Source: Thermalbibacter longus
Lineage (GTDB): Bacteria > Chloroflexota > Chloroflexia > Thermomicrobiales > Thermomicrobiaceae
DNA: 64,000 bases
Assembly (NCBI RefSeq): GCF_023806485.1
Contig: NZ_JAMSLR010000001.1
Coordinates: forward strand, 186,001-250,000
Direction: 5' to 3'
A model generated the notes under the pieces. It was not told the DNA's origin. It worked only from the letters and a program-made list of their open reading frames with translations, and made no database searches. The position numbers were made by a program, and so were the translations under genes. Positions 51,335 to 61,057 of the stretch are shown here, piece by piece; positions within the stretch are counted from its first letter, which is position 1; each line of letters starts with the position of its first letter.

Positions 51335-52894
51335 ATGGAGCGATACGACGCGATCGTGATCGGCTCGGGCCACAATGGCCTGATCGCTGCTGGATACCTG
51401 GCCAAAGCAGGCAAGCGCGTGCTCGTGCTGGAGCGCCGCCCGGTCATCGGGGGCGCGACCGTGACCGAGGAGCACTTTCCGGGCTACCGGCTTTCCACCT
51501 GTTCCTATGTCTGTAGCCTCCTCCTCCCCGAAGTCGTCCATGACCTCGAGATGACGAAGTACGGGTACGATGTACGTCCATTCGACCCGCAGTACTTCGT
51601 CCCCTTCCCCGATGGTCGTTACCTGATGACCTTTCTCGACGAGCGCAAGACCAAGGAGCAGCTCGCCAAGTTCTCGAAGCGGGACGCCGAGCGCTGGGAC
51701 GACTACTGGGCGATGTGGAACCGGATCATCGCCCGTGTCCGCCCGCTCCTACTCCAACCGGCGCCATCGATGGAGGAGCTCGCGCGCCGCTTCGAGGGAC
51801 TCGTCGGGCTTGAAGACCTGCGTACCTTGCTGATGAAGAGCATCGCCGAGGTGCTCGATCTGTTCTTCGAGAGCGAAGAGATCAAGGCGCCACTGTGCAC
51901 TGGCGGCGTCATCGGCGTCAATCTGGGGCCGAAGTCACCTGGATCGGCCTACGTCAAGTTCCACCATCTGCTCGGGAACCTGAATGGGCACCAGGGAGCC
52001 TGGGGCTTCGTGCGCGGCGGGATGGGCAGTATCGCTCAGGCGCTGGCCGGCTTCTGTCGCGACCACGGCGTCGAGATCCTCACGGACTCCGAAGTCGCCG
52101 AGGTCGAGGTCGAGAACGGCATCGCGCGCGGCGTGCGGCTCGTCGACGGTCGCCGATACGCGGCTCACGCCGTGCTCTCCAATGCCGACCCGCAGCGCAC
52201 CTACCTGCGCATGGTCGACCGCCGGCATCTCCCTGCCGAGTTCGTTCAGGCCGTGGAGCGCATCAGGTGCAAAGGATCGGTGGTCAAGGTCTTGCTCGGC
52301 CTCGGGGAACTGCCGAACTTCACCTGTCTGCCAGGCACTGAGGTCGGGCCGCAGCATACGGGCGGCATCGTGATCAACCCCTCGATCGATTACCTGGAAC
52401 GGGCCTGGGAGGACTGCAAGCACGGTCGGCCGTCGGCCCGTCCCTTCATGGACTGCTACATCCAGACCGCGACCGAGGAGGGGCTGGCGCCTCCGGGCAA
52501 GCACACGCTCTCGCTCTATGTGCAGTACGCGCCCTACGATCTCGCCGAAGGCACCTGGGAGGTGCGCAAGGACGAGATCGGCCGGAACATCATCGATACA
52601 TTCGCCGAATACGCGCCGAATATCTGGAACGCGATCGAGCACATGACCGTGCTCGGCCCACGCGACATCGAGGAGGTCATCGGGATCACCGGGGGGAACA
52701 TCTTCCACGGGGAGATCACGCCAGATCAGATGTTTGCCTTCCGGCCCGTGCCTGGTTGGTCGGGCTACGAGTCCCCCGTCCAGGGGCTCTATCTGTGCGG
52801 TTCGGGGGCCTGGCCCGGTGGCGCGGTGTTCGGAGCGCCGGGACGAAACTGCGCGCTCCAGGTGCTCGCCGACCTAGAGCATCGAGCTCGCTGA
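51335..52894 (+). CDS. Phytoene desaturase-like FAD oxidoreductase (PYROXD2-type)
   Basis: A 519-residue flavoprotein of the carotenoid isomerase/desaturase group. The FAD motif DAIVIGSGHNGLIAAGYLAKAG is at residues 5-26, GGATVTEEHFPGYRLSTCSY follows, GGMGSIAQALAGFCRDHGVEI is in the middle, and the late flavin segment is LYLCGSGAWPGGAVFGAPGRNCA. It resembles the PYROXD2/CrtI-related proteins whose substrate is often unknown, so a role in carotenoid pigment synthesis is possible but not shown. There are no other crt genes in the window. ATG 51335 lies behind GAAGGGGG. Confidence 0.85.
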   Translation: MERYDAIVIGSGHNGLIAAGYLAKAGKRVLVLERRPVIGGATVTEEHFPGYRLSTCSYVCSLLLPEVVHDLEMTKYGYDVRPFDPQYFVPFPDGRYLMTFLDERKTKEQLAKFSKRDAERWDDYWAMWNRIIARVRPLLLQPAPSMEELARRFEGLVGLEDLRTLLMKSIAEVLDLFFESEEIKAPLCTGGVIGVNLGPKSPGSAYVKFHHLLGNLNGHQGAWGFVRGGMGSIAQALAGFCRDHGVEILTDSEVAEVEVENGIARGVRLVDGRRYAAHAVLSNADPQRTYLRMVDRRHLPAEFVQAVERIRCKGSVVKVLLGLGELPNFTCLPGTEVGPQHTGGIVINPSIDYLERAWEDCKHGRPSARPFMDCYIQTATEEGLAPPGKHTLSLYVQYAPYDLAEGTWEVRKDEIGRNIIDTFAEYAPNIWNAIEHMTVLGPRDIEEVIGITGGNIFHGEITPDQMFAFRPVPGWSGYESPVQGLYLCGSGAWPGGAVFGAPGRNCALQVLADLEHRAR

Positions 52895-52918
52895 GCGTGC
52901 CCGATCGCGAGGGCACGC
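52895..52918. terminator. Bidirectional hairpin between convergent genes
   Basis: GCGTGCCC (52895-52902) and GGGCACGC (52911-52918), perfect 8-bp arms with an 8-nt loop, directly after the desaturase-like stop and before the end of the convergent luciferase-family gene. Confidence 0.5.
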
Positions 52919-52993
52919 CGCTCCGCAGCCCGAGGAGCTGGCTCCGGGCGACGCCCGCCTGTGACTGTCCTTGCGACCGGTGGCCGGCGGGAG

Positions 52994-53956
52994 TCAATCG
53001 GCGAAGGCCGGCATGATCTGAGTCGCGATCAGACCGAGGCTCTCGAGGTCATCGAGGTCGAAGGTCTGGAGCATGAGCCGGCTCACGCCGAGCGCGGCGC
53101 GTGCGCGTACCTGCTCGATGATTTCGGGCGGTGTCCCGACGAGCCAGCCACGCTCCCGCAGGCGAGCGATCGCCTCGTCAGGGGACAGGCCGTGCAGCGA
53201 GACGAGGATCTGCTGCAGCCGGTGTGCCCGCTCGCGGAGCTCTCGCTCGTCTCGTCCGATCAGATGGCCCACCATCCAGGAGCGCGAGATCTCACCCGGG
53301 TCACGACCGACGGCTGCGCAGTGCCGCTCCAGCGCTGCCACCTTAGCGGCGTAGCCGTCCGGATGCAGGCTTACCGCGTTCCAATCGCTCGCGTGCTCGG
53401 CGGCGATGCGGAGCAGGCGCTTCTCACCACCGCCACCGATGACCAGCGGCACGCCCTCTGGACGAAGCGGGGTCGGGTGCATCTCGGCCTCTTCCAGCCG
53501 GTAGAACCGGCCGCTGAAGCTCACCGGTTCTCCAGTCCAGAGCAGCTTGATGACCGCGATCGCCTCTTCCAGCCGATCCATTCGCTCTCTCACCGGTGGA
53601 AGGGAAAAGCCGAACGCCCGGTGCTCGCGCTCGTTCCATCCGGCACCGAGCCCCAGCCGGTACCGGCCCTCGGAGAGGCGGTCCAGAGCCACGGCATTCT
53701 GTGCCAGCTCCACGGGATGCCGGAACGTGAGCGGTGAGACGAGCTGCCCGAAGATCAAGCGCGTGCTGCGCAGCGCGACAGCGGTCAGGGAAGGCCAGAG
53801 CGCCAATGTCTCTCGCTCGGCAACTCCCATCACCGAGGTGAGGTGATCCGAGCGCCAGAGCGACTCGAAACCGAGCGTCTCACAGAGGTCGATCAACTGC
53901 AGCCAGCGCTCCCAGGTAAGATCCTCCTGAGCCTCGATCATGATCCCGAATCGCAT
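52994..53956 (-). CDS. LLM-class (luciferase-like) flavin-dependent oxidoreductase
   Basis: A 320-residue TIM-barrel flavin/F420-type enzyme. It starts MRFGIMIEAQEDLTWERW and has GFESLWRSDHL (about 29-39), the conserved RYRLGLGAGWNEREHRAFG segment, and VPLVIGGGGEKRLLRIAAEHASDWN in the second half, all typical of this family. The family includes monooxygenases and F420-dependent reductases, and the cofactor cannot be told by eye. ATG 53956 follows GGGAGGT. Monocistronic. Confidence 0.9.
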   Translation of the reverse strand: MRFGIMIEAQEDLTWERWLQLIDLCETLGFESLWRSDHLTSVMGVAERETLALWPSLTAVALRSTRLIFGQLVSPLTFRHPVELAQNAVALDRLSEGRYRLGLGAGWNEREHRAFGFSLPPVRERMDRLEEAIAVIKLLWTGEPVSFSGRFYRLEEAEMHPTPLRPEGVPLVIGGGGEKRLLRIAAEHASDWNAVSLHPDGYAAKVAALERHCAAVGRDPGEISRSWMVGHLIGRDERELRERAHRLQQILVSLHGLSPDEAIARLRERGWLVGTPPEIIEQVRARAALGVSRLMLQTFDLDDLESLGLIATQIMPAFAD

Positions 53957-54045
53957 GACAACCTCCCACACAGTGACACACGGCCCGAGTGTGAGCGAAG
54001 GATACGCATGATGTCGAGGCCGCGAGCGAGTTCGGACCTCCGGGG

Positions 54046-54552
54046 TCAGCCTCGCGCGTGCCCGCCAGGGTCGTTCACCGCCTCACTCGCGATGTCAGCG
54101 ACGGTGGCGCCGGTCAGCCGCAGGATCTCCGGCGGGCTGATCCGGAGCATCACATCGCTCGCCCCGCCACCCCCGTAGACGACCGGCTCTTCGAGTACCG
54201 CGCGGTCGACGACGACCTTGAGCGGCGTCAGGTGCCCTATCGGAGGGGTCGCGCCCGGAGGATACCCGGTGAGATCGAGGACGAGCTGTGGCGGAGCCAG
54301 TTGGGGCTGTCGCAGCCCTGTGGCCTCGGTCAGCTTTCGTCGATCGACCCGAGTTTCGCCCCGCGCGATGACCAGGACAGCCGTGCCGTCCTTGCCCTGG
54401 AAAAGGAGTGATTTGATGATCTGGCGGGGGTGAACCCCGAGAGCGGCTGCTGCCTCAGCCACCGTAGCGGTCGACTTTCCCGGGTACAGGATCTCGGCGT
54501 CGACTCCATGCTGCCGCAGGTACGCTGCCAGCCGATCCGGCCCGCTCGCCAT
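54046..54552 (-). CDS. YbaK/EbsC-type aminoacyl-tRNA deacylase domain protein
   Basis: A 168-residue stand-alone editing domain of the YbaK/ProX family, which removes wrong amino acids from tRNA. Features: VAEAAAALGVHPRQIIKSLLF (the conserved Lys), VLVIARGETRVDRRKL, and PGATPPIGH, the GxxxPxGH motif typical of the family. ATG 54552 is chosen over ATG 54567, which lies in the ribosome site (GGGGGAGGG). Confidence 0.9.
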   Translation of the reverse strand: MASGPDRLAAYLRQHGVDAEILYPGKSTATVAEAAAALGVHPRQIIKSLLFQGKDGTAVLVIARGETRVDRRKLTEATGLRQPQLAPPQLVLDLTGYPPGATPPIGHLTPLKVVVDRAVLEEPVVYGGGGASDVMLRISPPEILRLTGATVADIASEAVNDPGGHARG

Positions 54553-54647
54553 GACGCCCTCCCCCATAACCCGTAACGATAAGACGATAGGGGCATATTG
54601 CTGTATGCCCCTATAGGTCGAGCATCGACCCTGTTGGCTGCGCCCGG

Positions 54648-55121
54648 TTAGGCGATGCGCAGGATGCGTGCTTTCATGGTCGCCGCTGGTGTCTCGATGG
54701 TGACCTCATCGCCGACGCGGCGACCCAACAACGCGCTGCCGACTGGCGACTCGTTGGAGATCCGCCCAGCCGATGGCTTCGCTTCGACCGCGCCGACGAT
54801 CGTATACGTCTCCTCCTCGCCGTCGAGTTCGATCGTCACTGTGGAGCCGATACGGACGACCGAGTGATCGGCGTCCGGGCCAGCCTGCTCGATCAGCTCG
54901 ACGCGCTTCAGGATCTCCTCGATCTCCCGGATTCGACCCTCGATGAATCCCTGGTCATGCTTGGCCGCATCGTAGGCGGCGTTCTCCCGGATATCGCCGT
55001 GCTCGCGGGCTTCCTGGATGATCCGCGCGATCTCGGGCCGGCGCCGGTTCACCAGGTCCTCGTACTCGCGGCGAAGGGCTTCGAGACCCTCCTGCGTTAT
55101 CGGGATCCGTTCGCGTGCCAT
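54648..55121 (-). CDS. greA: Transcription elongation factor GreA
   Basis: A 157-residue protein that rescues backtracked RNA polymerase by stimulating RNA cleavage. The N-terminal coiled coil holds the tip residues in HGDIRENAAYDAAKHDQ (about 41-57, acidic Asp/Glu pair), and the C-terminal FKBP-like domain has the family's ESPVGSALLGRRVGDEV. I place the start at ATG 55121, where the family begins (ARERIPITQEGLEALRRE); the longer frame to 55616 is not supported. The nearest purine-rich site (GGGAGGG) is rather far from the ATG. Confidence 0.95.
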   Translation of the reverse strand: MARERIPITQEGLEALRREYEDLVNRRRPEIARIIQEAREHGDIRENAAYDAAKHDQGFIEGRIREIEEILKRVELIEQAGPDADHSVVRIGSTVTIELDGEEETYTIVGAVEAKPSAGRISNESPVGSALLGRRVGDEVTIETPAATMKARILRIA

Positions 55122-55332
55122 AGGTTCGTTACTATCCCTCCCGGTGGGCTGGTCCAGAAATTCGGGACCGACGATAGCCGTCATCCAAAGCGACCATAGA
55201 TGGTACAGAGAACGCGACCGCTTTGCCAAGGTCAGGCGGTGCACTCCGCAGAGAATTCGGAGGGGCGAGCAGCGGGGGCGAAGGATGCTAGAATGCCGCA
55301 GGCGACGGCCGGAGGATGAGCAGGAGGGGTCG

Positions 55333-56748
55333 ATGAGCACGGATCGCTTGCGAGAGCTCGACAAGATGATTCTCGGCGAGATCTGGACCTCGAGCGAGCC
55401 CTGGCGCAATCTGGTGTATCTCTGCGACGACCTCGGGCACCGCTTCGCCGGCACGGACCGGGAGCACCAGGCGGCCGAATACCTGCGTGGCCGGATGATC
55501 GAGTACGGGCTGGCCAACGTCCGCCTGGAAGAGTTCCCGATGGCGAGCTGGGAGCGAGGCCCCTGCCAGGTAACGCTCATCTCGCCGCTCGAACGAGCGC
55601 TCCCGGCGATCGCCATGCCCTACTGTCCATCGGCAGCGCTCGAGGCCGAGGTCATCGACGTCGGTGAGGGGGAGTTACCCGATTTCGAGCGGCTGGCCGG
55701 CCAGATTCCGGGCAAGGTCGTGCTGACGGACGCCGAGACGAACCGGCCCGGCGAGCGTAAAAGTCACCGTACCGACAAGTTCAACTGGGCGATCGAGCGT
55801 GGTGCGGTCGCCTGCCTGTTCATCAACCAGAATCCTGGCCAGCTCCACATTACCGGGAGCTTGAGCGGGCGCAATCCAGGGGGTGCCACTGCGGCCGACC
55901 GCGAGGCGGCCATCCCTGGCATCGGGCTGAGCTATGAGACGGGATTTACTCTCCGGCGCTTGGCGGAGCGCGGCCCGGTTCGGGTTCGGATCGAAACCCG
56001 AAACCGCACATTCGACTCGGTCTCCTACAACGTCGTCGGCGAGATTCCCGGCACAGAGCGACCAGACGAGATCGTCCTGGTCGGGGGGCACTACGACGGC
56101 CATGATATCTCGCAGGGCGCCGGCGACGACGGCGCAGGCACGGTGGTCGGACTCGAAGTTGGCCGCGTGCTGGCCCGCTTGAAGGGATCGTTGCGCCGGA
56201 CGGTGCGGGTCATCTGCTTCGGTGCGGAGGAGCTGGGCCTGCTCGGGGCCTGGCACCATGCAGCTCTCCATGCCCGGGCGGATAGCCGAGAGCGGTTCCG
56301 CTTCGTGCTCAACCTCGACGGGGCTGGTCGAGGGGCTGGAGGCCAGGAGCAGTTGACGCTCTCCGGCTTGCCCGAGCTGGTTCCCTACTTCACCGGACTG
56401 GCTCGCTCGCTGCCCTACGAGTTCGCTGTGCGCGACGAGCTCCACTCTCACTCCGATCACTTCCCGTTCGCGGTTCGCGGGATCCCCAACGCGACGCTCA
56501 ATAGCCGCGACTCGACGGCGGGGATGGTCGGGCGTGGTTGGGGACACACCGAGGCGGACACGCTGGACAAGGTGTCGCTGCGCGGCCTGCAGATGGCCGC
56601 AGCGCTAGCGGCGCGGCTGGTACTGCGTTTGAGCGAGGACGAGGAGTTCCCTGGTCGCCAGCGTAGCCTAGATGAAGTCCGCCAGCAACTCGCCGATGCC
56701 GGGATCCTGGATCGGGTGCAGCAGGCTGGTCGTTTCCCGCCCGCCTGA
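55333..56748 (+). CDS. M28-family zinc metallopeptidase
   Basis: A 471-residue aminopeptidase/carboxypeptidase-type enzyme. An N-terminal PA-type insert (about 100-190) is followed by the peptidase M28 core, with metal ligands visible in LVGGHYDGHDISQGAGDDGAG (His, Asp), CFGAEELGLLG (Glu pair), a later NLDGAG (Asp) and HSHSDHFPF (His). There is no signal peptide, so it appears cytoplasmic, which is less usual for the family. ATG 55333 has CAGGAGGGG upstream. It is convergent with lon, with a shared hairpin between them. Confidence 0.9.
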   Translation: MSTDRLRELDKMILGEIWTSSEPWRNLVYLCDDLGHRFAGTDREHQAAEYLRGRMIEYGLANVRLEEFPMASWERGPCQVTLISPLERALPAIAMPYCPSAALEAEVIDVGEGELPDFERLAGQIPGKVVLTDAETNRPGERKSHRTDKFNWAIERGAVACLFINQNPGQLHITGSLSGRNPGGATAADREAAIPGIGLSYETGFTLRRLAERGPVRVRIETRNRTFDSVSYNVVGEIPGTERPDEIVLVGGHYDGHDISQGAGDDGAGTVVGLEVGRVLARLKGSLRRTVRVICFGAEELGLLGAWHHAALHARADSRERFRFVLNLDGAGRGAGGQEQLTLSGLPELVPYFTGLARSLPYEFAVRDELHSHSDHFPFAVRGIPNATLNSRDSTAGMVGRGWGHTEADTLDKVSLRGLQMAAALAARLVLRLSEDEEFPGRQRSLDEVRQQLADAGILDRVQQAGRFPPA

Positions 56749-56791
56749 GCGGGCTGGGCGCATCCTTTGGCGAACGTGTGCAGTGGCCTAG

Positions 56792-56824
56792 CAGGCGACG
56801 CCGGCTGCTCCCCGGCGTCGCCTG
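56792..56824. terminator. Bidirectional terminator between the M28 peptidase and lon genes
   Basis: Perfect 13-bp arms (CAGGCGACGCCGG 56792-56804; complement 56812-56824) with a 7-nt loop, placed immediately after the lon stop codon and 44 nt after the peptidase stop. Confidence 0.7.
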
Positions 56825-59269
56825 TTACGTACCCGCGACTGCCTCGCCGGCCGATTCTGGGCTCCCGTGGGCGGCAGCGGCGGCGTCGGTGATCGCGCCG
56901 TCCGCGCCTACCACCGCGAGCCCGTCGCTCGGCTGTGCCGGGAGCAGCGCGATGCCGAGGACCTCGTCCATATTGGACACCCAGTGGAACTGGAGTTCGC
57001 TGGCCACCGGTTCCGGCAGCCGGGAGAGCTCACGCCGGTTGTCAGCGGGCGCGATCAGGTGGCGGATCCCGGCACGGTGAGCCGCCAGGGCCTTTTCCTT
57101 GAGGCCGCCGACCGCGAGCACGCGGCCCCGCAGCGTGACCTCACCGGTCATCGCCACGTCGGCCCGCACCGGCCGGTCGGTCAACGCCGAGATCAGGGCA
57201 ATCGCCATCGTGATGCCGGCCGATGGCCCCTCCTTCGGCTGCGCCCCCTCGGGCAGGTGGATGTGCAGGTCGCAGCGCTCGGCGAAGTCCGGCTGCAAGC
57301 CGAGCTTGGCAGCCCGCGAGCGGATGTAGCTGAGAGCGGCGCGGGCCGACTCCTGCATGATCTCGCCGGCCTGCCCGGTGATGGTGAGGTTGCCGCGGCC
57401 CGGCATAGCCGCGACCTCCACTGCGATCACCGTGCCACCGACCTGGGTCGCAGCCAAGCCCAGCGCCACGCCGACCTGAGGTTCTCGGTGGGGTTCTGTT
57501 CGGTCGTAGCGTTGTGGGCCGAGGTACTGAGCCAACCGCCGCCGGGTCAACCGTACCCGCTGATCCTTCCCCTGAACGATGTCGCGCGCGACCTTGCGGC
57601 AGATCGCGCCGATCTGCCGCTCCAGCTCGCGTACGCCGGCCTCGTGCGTGTAGCCGCGGATGAGCGCTCGCCAGGTGGCATCCGGAATCTCGAGCGTGCC
57701 CGGCTCGAGCCCGTGCGCCTCGAGCTGGCGAGGCAGCAGATGCCGCTTGCCGATCTCCAGCTTCTCCTGCTCGGTATACCCGCCGATCTCGATGACCTCG
57801 AGCCGGTCGCGCAGAGCGCGGGGTACGGTCGATAGCGTGTTCGCGGTGGTGATAAAGAGCACGCGGGAGAGGTCGAAAGGCATATCGAGGTAATGGTCGG
57901 TAAACTGGCGGTTCTGCTCGGGGTCGAGTACCTCGAGCAGCGCCGCCGCAGGATCGCCGCGATAGTCGGCCGACAGTTTGTCGATCTCGTCGAGCAGGAT
58001 GACCGGGTTGAGCGTGCCGGCCCGGCGCAGCGCACCGATGATCCGCCCGGGATAGGCGCCGATGTACGTGCGGCGATGGCCCCGGATCTCGGCCTCGTCC
58101 CGCACGCCGCCGAGACTGACCCGAGCGAAGGAGCGCCCCATTGCCGTGGCGATCGAGCGGCCGAGGCTGGTCTTGCCGACTCCCGGTGGTCCGACGAAGC
58201 AGAGGATAGTCGGGTGAGAGCTGTTTCGGCCGGCGGTGAGCTTGCGCACGGCGAGGAACTCGATGATGCGCTCCTTGACCTGCTCCAGCCCGTAGTGGTC
58301 GCGCTCCAGGATTTCCTGCGCGTGGGCCAGGTCGAGGTTGTCTTCGGTCTCCTGGTTCCAAGGGAGGGCGAGGACGGTTTCGATATAGGTGCGGAGGAGA
58401 GCCCCTTCGGCTGAGACGGCGGGCATGCGCTCGAGACGATCGACCTCGCGGAGCAAGCGCTCAGTCACCTCTTCCGGCAGCGCGAGCTCCCGGATGCGGG
58501 CGCGCAGGGCCTCGGTCTCACTACCAGCCTCGCCCGCCAGCTCGTTATGGATGACTTTAAGCTGCTCGCGGAGGTAGAACTCGCGCTGGCTGCGATCGAT
58601 CTGCTCACGGACACGATCGCGGATGCGTTGCTCCAGTTGGGCCAGGTCGATCTCCGTCGTCAGGGCGATCGCGAGCTGTTCCAAGCGGCTGAGGACGTCA
58701 GGATTTTCGAGGAAGCTTTGCCTTCGGGCCGCTTCACGGATCACCTGCGTGGCCAGGAGGTCGGCGAAGTGGGCTGGGTCATCGGTCTGGCGCAGCAATG
58801 CCAGCACGTCATCACCGAGACCGCCGCGTAGCTCCTGGCACCGGTTGACGAGCTCGCGCAGGTGGCGGATCAGGATCGCTGCCTCGGCGGCGGCTGGCAG
58901 GACTTCGTTGAACGGCTCGACGCGGGCGGTGAGGTATGGGCGCTGGCTGTCGACGGTCACGATGCAGACCCGCTGGAGCCCTTCGAGCCGTACCTGATAG
59001 CCGCCGGTGGGTTGTGGTTCCAGTGAGGAGATCCTCACCAGCGTTCCCACCTGGTGCAGGTCATCAGCTTGCGGGTCTTCGATCTCGGGATCCCGATGGG
59101 TCACGACGACGAGGCAGTGATCATGAGCCATCGCTGCCTCGACGGTCTGGATCGACCGCGGCTTGCCGACCAGCAGGGTCACGATACTGTGCGGGAAGAT
59201 CACGACGCTCTTGAGCGGGAGCAGAGGGTAACGGGTTGCGTACAGATCATAGCGGCTGCTCGCTGGCAT
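56825..59269 (-). CDS. lon: ATP-dependent protease Lon
   Basis: An 814-residue AAA+ serine protease that degrades misfolded and regulatory proteins in the cytoplasm. The order is: an N-terminal substrate-binding LON domain (about 13-205), a coiled coil, Walker A GPPGVGKTS (360-368), Walker B VILLDEID (423-430), and the protease domain with catalytic S683 in KEGPSAGIT and K726 in GGLKEKALAAH. The last 35 residues, after the usual end, are Ala/Gly-rich. Length is normal. ATG 59269 is the family start (PLLPLKSVVIFP follows). I see no CIRCE-type heat-shock element upstream. The 526-nt gap to the next gene shows no supported gene. Confidence 0.96.
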   Translation of the reverse strand: MPASSRYDLYATRYPLLPLKSVVIFPHSIVTLLVGKPRSIQTVEAAMAHDHCLVVVTHRDPEIEDPQADDLHQVGTLVRISSLEPQPTGGYQVRLEGLQRVCIVTVDSQRPYLTARVEPFNEVLPAAAEAAILIRHLRELVNRCQELRGGLGDDVLALLRQTDDPAHFADLLATQVIREAARRQSFLENPDVLSRLEQLAIALTTEIDLAQLEQRIRDRVREQIDRSQREFYLREQLKVIHNELAGEAGSETEALRARIRELALPEEVTERLLREVDRLERMPAVSAEGALLRTYIETVLALPWNQETEDNLDLAHAQEILERDHYGLEQVKERIIEFLAVRKLTAGRNSSHPTILCFVGPPGVGKTSLGRSIATAMGRSFARVSLGGVRDEAEIRGHRRTYIGAYPGRIIGALRRAGTLNPVILLDEIDKLSADYRGDPAAALLEVLDPEQNRQFTDHYLDMPFDLSRVLFITTANTLSTVPRALRDRLEVIEIGGYTEQEKLEIGKRHLLPRQLEAHGLEPGTLEIPDATWRALIRGYTHEAGVRELERQIGAICRKVARDIVQGKDQRVRLTRRRLAQYLGPQRYDRTEPHREPQVGVALGLAATQVGGTVIAVEVAAMPGRGNLTITGQAGEIMQESARAALSYIRSRAAKLGLQPDFAERCDLHIHLPEGAQPKEGPSAGITMAIALISALTDRPVRADVAMTGEVTLRGRVLAVGGLKEKALAAHRAGIRHLIAPADNRRELSRLPEPVASELQFHWVSNMDEVLGIALLPAQPSDGLAVVGADGAITDAAAAAHGSPESAGEAVAGT

Positions 59270-59795
59270 CCTCGAACGAACCCCTTCCAGAGCTGACGCT
59301 CGTCCCCCTGGCAGGCTAACGGATGGGGGCCGCTGCCTGCCGAGCTGCTCAGCGGGGTGGCGTCGCCGATTGTGCCACCCGGGTCGGGGCCGGGCAAGAG
59401 TACTTCCGGCTATCGGGGTCCATCGATGTACCCGCGCCTGGTTGGCATGCCGGTCCTTTCCAGCGCTGAAACACTAGCCTCGTGGCGCCGAAATCCGTCG
59501 CAGCGGGCGCACTGCCGGTGTATCCGGCACTCTCTGCTTGTGGACAGCAGTGCCGGGTCGCCGCGTCGGGCGGTGAGACGGTGCTATCGACCCGCAATAT
59601 TTCCACCTGTTGACGCCGGCTCACCCATCCGTTACCGTGCTGACACTGTTCCCAGCCCTCTGAAACACCAGGAAGGCTTCGCCATCGTGCTCGACGGCGG
59701 CGACCCTGGTCCGAAGATCGTCCTCACTTGGGGATGGCGACTCGAGCGCGGACCGAAGGCATGCTTGCGCTTGTGGCTGATTTGGGGGAGATTCG

Positions 59796-61050
59796 ATGAT
59801 GAAGCGGAAGCGCTGGCTGCCCTTCGTCGTGGTCCTGCTGTTGGTTCCCCTCGGGGCCATCTTTACCGGGCGGTGCGGTACAGCCGGGGAGCGACGCATT
59901 CTGGCGCGTGTGGGCCAGGACTGACAAGCCCGTCTCAGATCTCCAGGTCAGCCGAACCTGGATGTGGGGGCCGAGCGCGTTCAGCGCCGCGATGCAGGAA
60001 TCCTATGCCGAGGGGTCGAATGGGCTCCGGATCGTGCAGTACTTCGACAAGTCGCGCATGGAGATCACCGATCCAGCGGCCGATCCGGAATCGATCTGGT
60101 ACGTAACCAACGGCTTGCTGGTCGTTGAGATGGTTACCGGGAAGCTCAAACTCGGCAACACCGCTTTTGAGCAGCGAGCGCCGGCAGAGCTTAACGTGGC
60201 GGGCGATACCGACGATCCCGGTGCGCCGACCTATGCCACGTTCGGCCGGCTTGTTCGCCTCCCGCCGTTGCCGGATGGTGTCCTGATCGTCCAGCACCTG
60301 CAGCACGACGGGACCATCACCGAGCGTCCGGAGCTGGGGGCCTTCGGCGTCGTCACTGCGTACTACGTCCCTGAAACCGGGCACCAGGTCGCCTCACCCT
60401 TCTGGGACTTCATGACGAGTGGAGGACTAGTCTACGAAGATGGACTGTCGCGGCTCGCGCCGCTTTTCCAGGATCCCTTCTACGCCACCGGCTTTCCGAT
60501 CAGTGAGGCGTACTGGGCAACGGTCAACGTCGGTGGAGTTCGGCGCACTGTGCTGATCCAGTGCTTCGAGCGACGCTGCCTCACGTATACGCCCGACAAC
60601 CCTGAGGGGTGGAAGGTTGAGGCGGGGAACGTCGGCCAGCACTACTTCCGCTGGCGGTACGCCATGGATATCCCGGTTGAGCCTCCGCTCATCCAGAACG
60701 TCCACGAACCGCTGGGGCCGACGCCGTACATGCTGGTGGCGTCCGAACTGGGCGGGCAGGCTGCCTTCGCGTCCGGCAACCAGAGCCCGTACGCGCTGGA
60801 GGTGACGATCGAAGGGCCGGTTCACCAGGTGCTGACGCTCGGCGGCTGCCAGGACTGTCCAATCTACCCGCCCGGTTCAGGGCGCGTGACTTGCCGCGAA
60901 GATCTCCGGTGGCACGGGTTGATCCTCCCACCAGGAAACTACCTGATCTGGGTCCGATGGCTGGAGGGAGAGGTGCCGCCGCTGGGCGGCTACTGGACGC
61001 TGGTTGCGAACGCCGACTACGGGGGGAACTGTTTCTACATCGTGCAGTAG
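59796..61050 (+). pseudogene. Secreted Chloroflexota-type protein interrupted by a frameshift near its N-terminus
   Basis: A signal peptide (MMKRKRWLPFVVVLLLVPLG) starts at ATG 59796 behind GGGGGAG, but this frame ends at TGA about 130 nt later. The mature part is in the +1 frame: SDAFWRVWARTDKPV onward, then RTWMWGPSAF, GLRIVQYFDKSRMEI, VGGVRRTVLIQCFERRCLTY and GNVGQHYFRWRYAMDIP, ending at TAG 61048. Upstream of 59803 the second frame has stops, so it lacks a signal of its own. The mature sequence resembles a family of exported proteins I associate with Chloroflexota, function unknown. A real mutation, a base-calling error and programmed frameshifting are all possible. A start at GTG 59908 would give a protein without a signal. 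Confidence 0.7.
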
Positions 61051-61057
61051 GAGAGGC

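Noticed and set aside
59270-59795. CIRCE or other heat-shock operator upstream of lon
   Set aside because: I looked for TTAGCACTC/GAGTGCTAA-type repeats and found none; only weak GC-rich inverted repeats are present.
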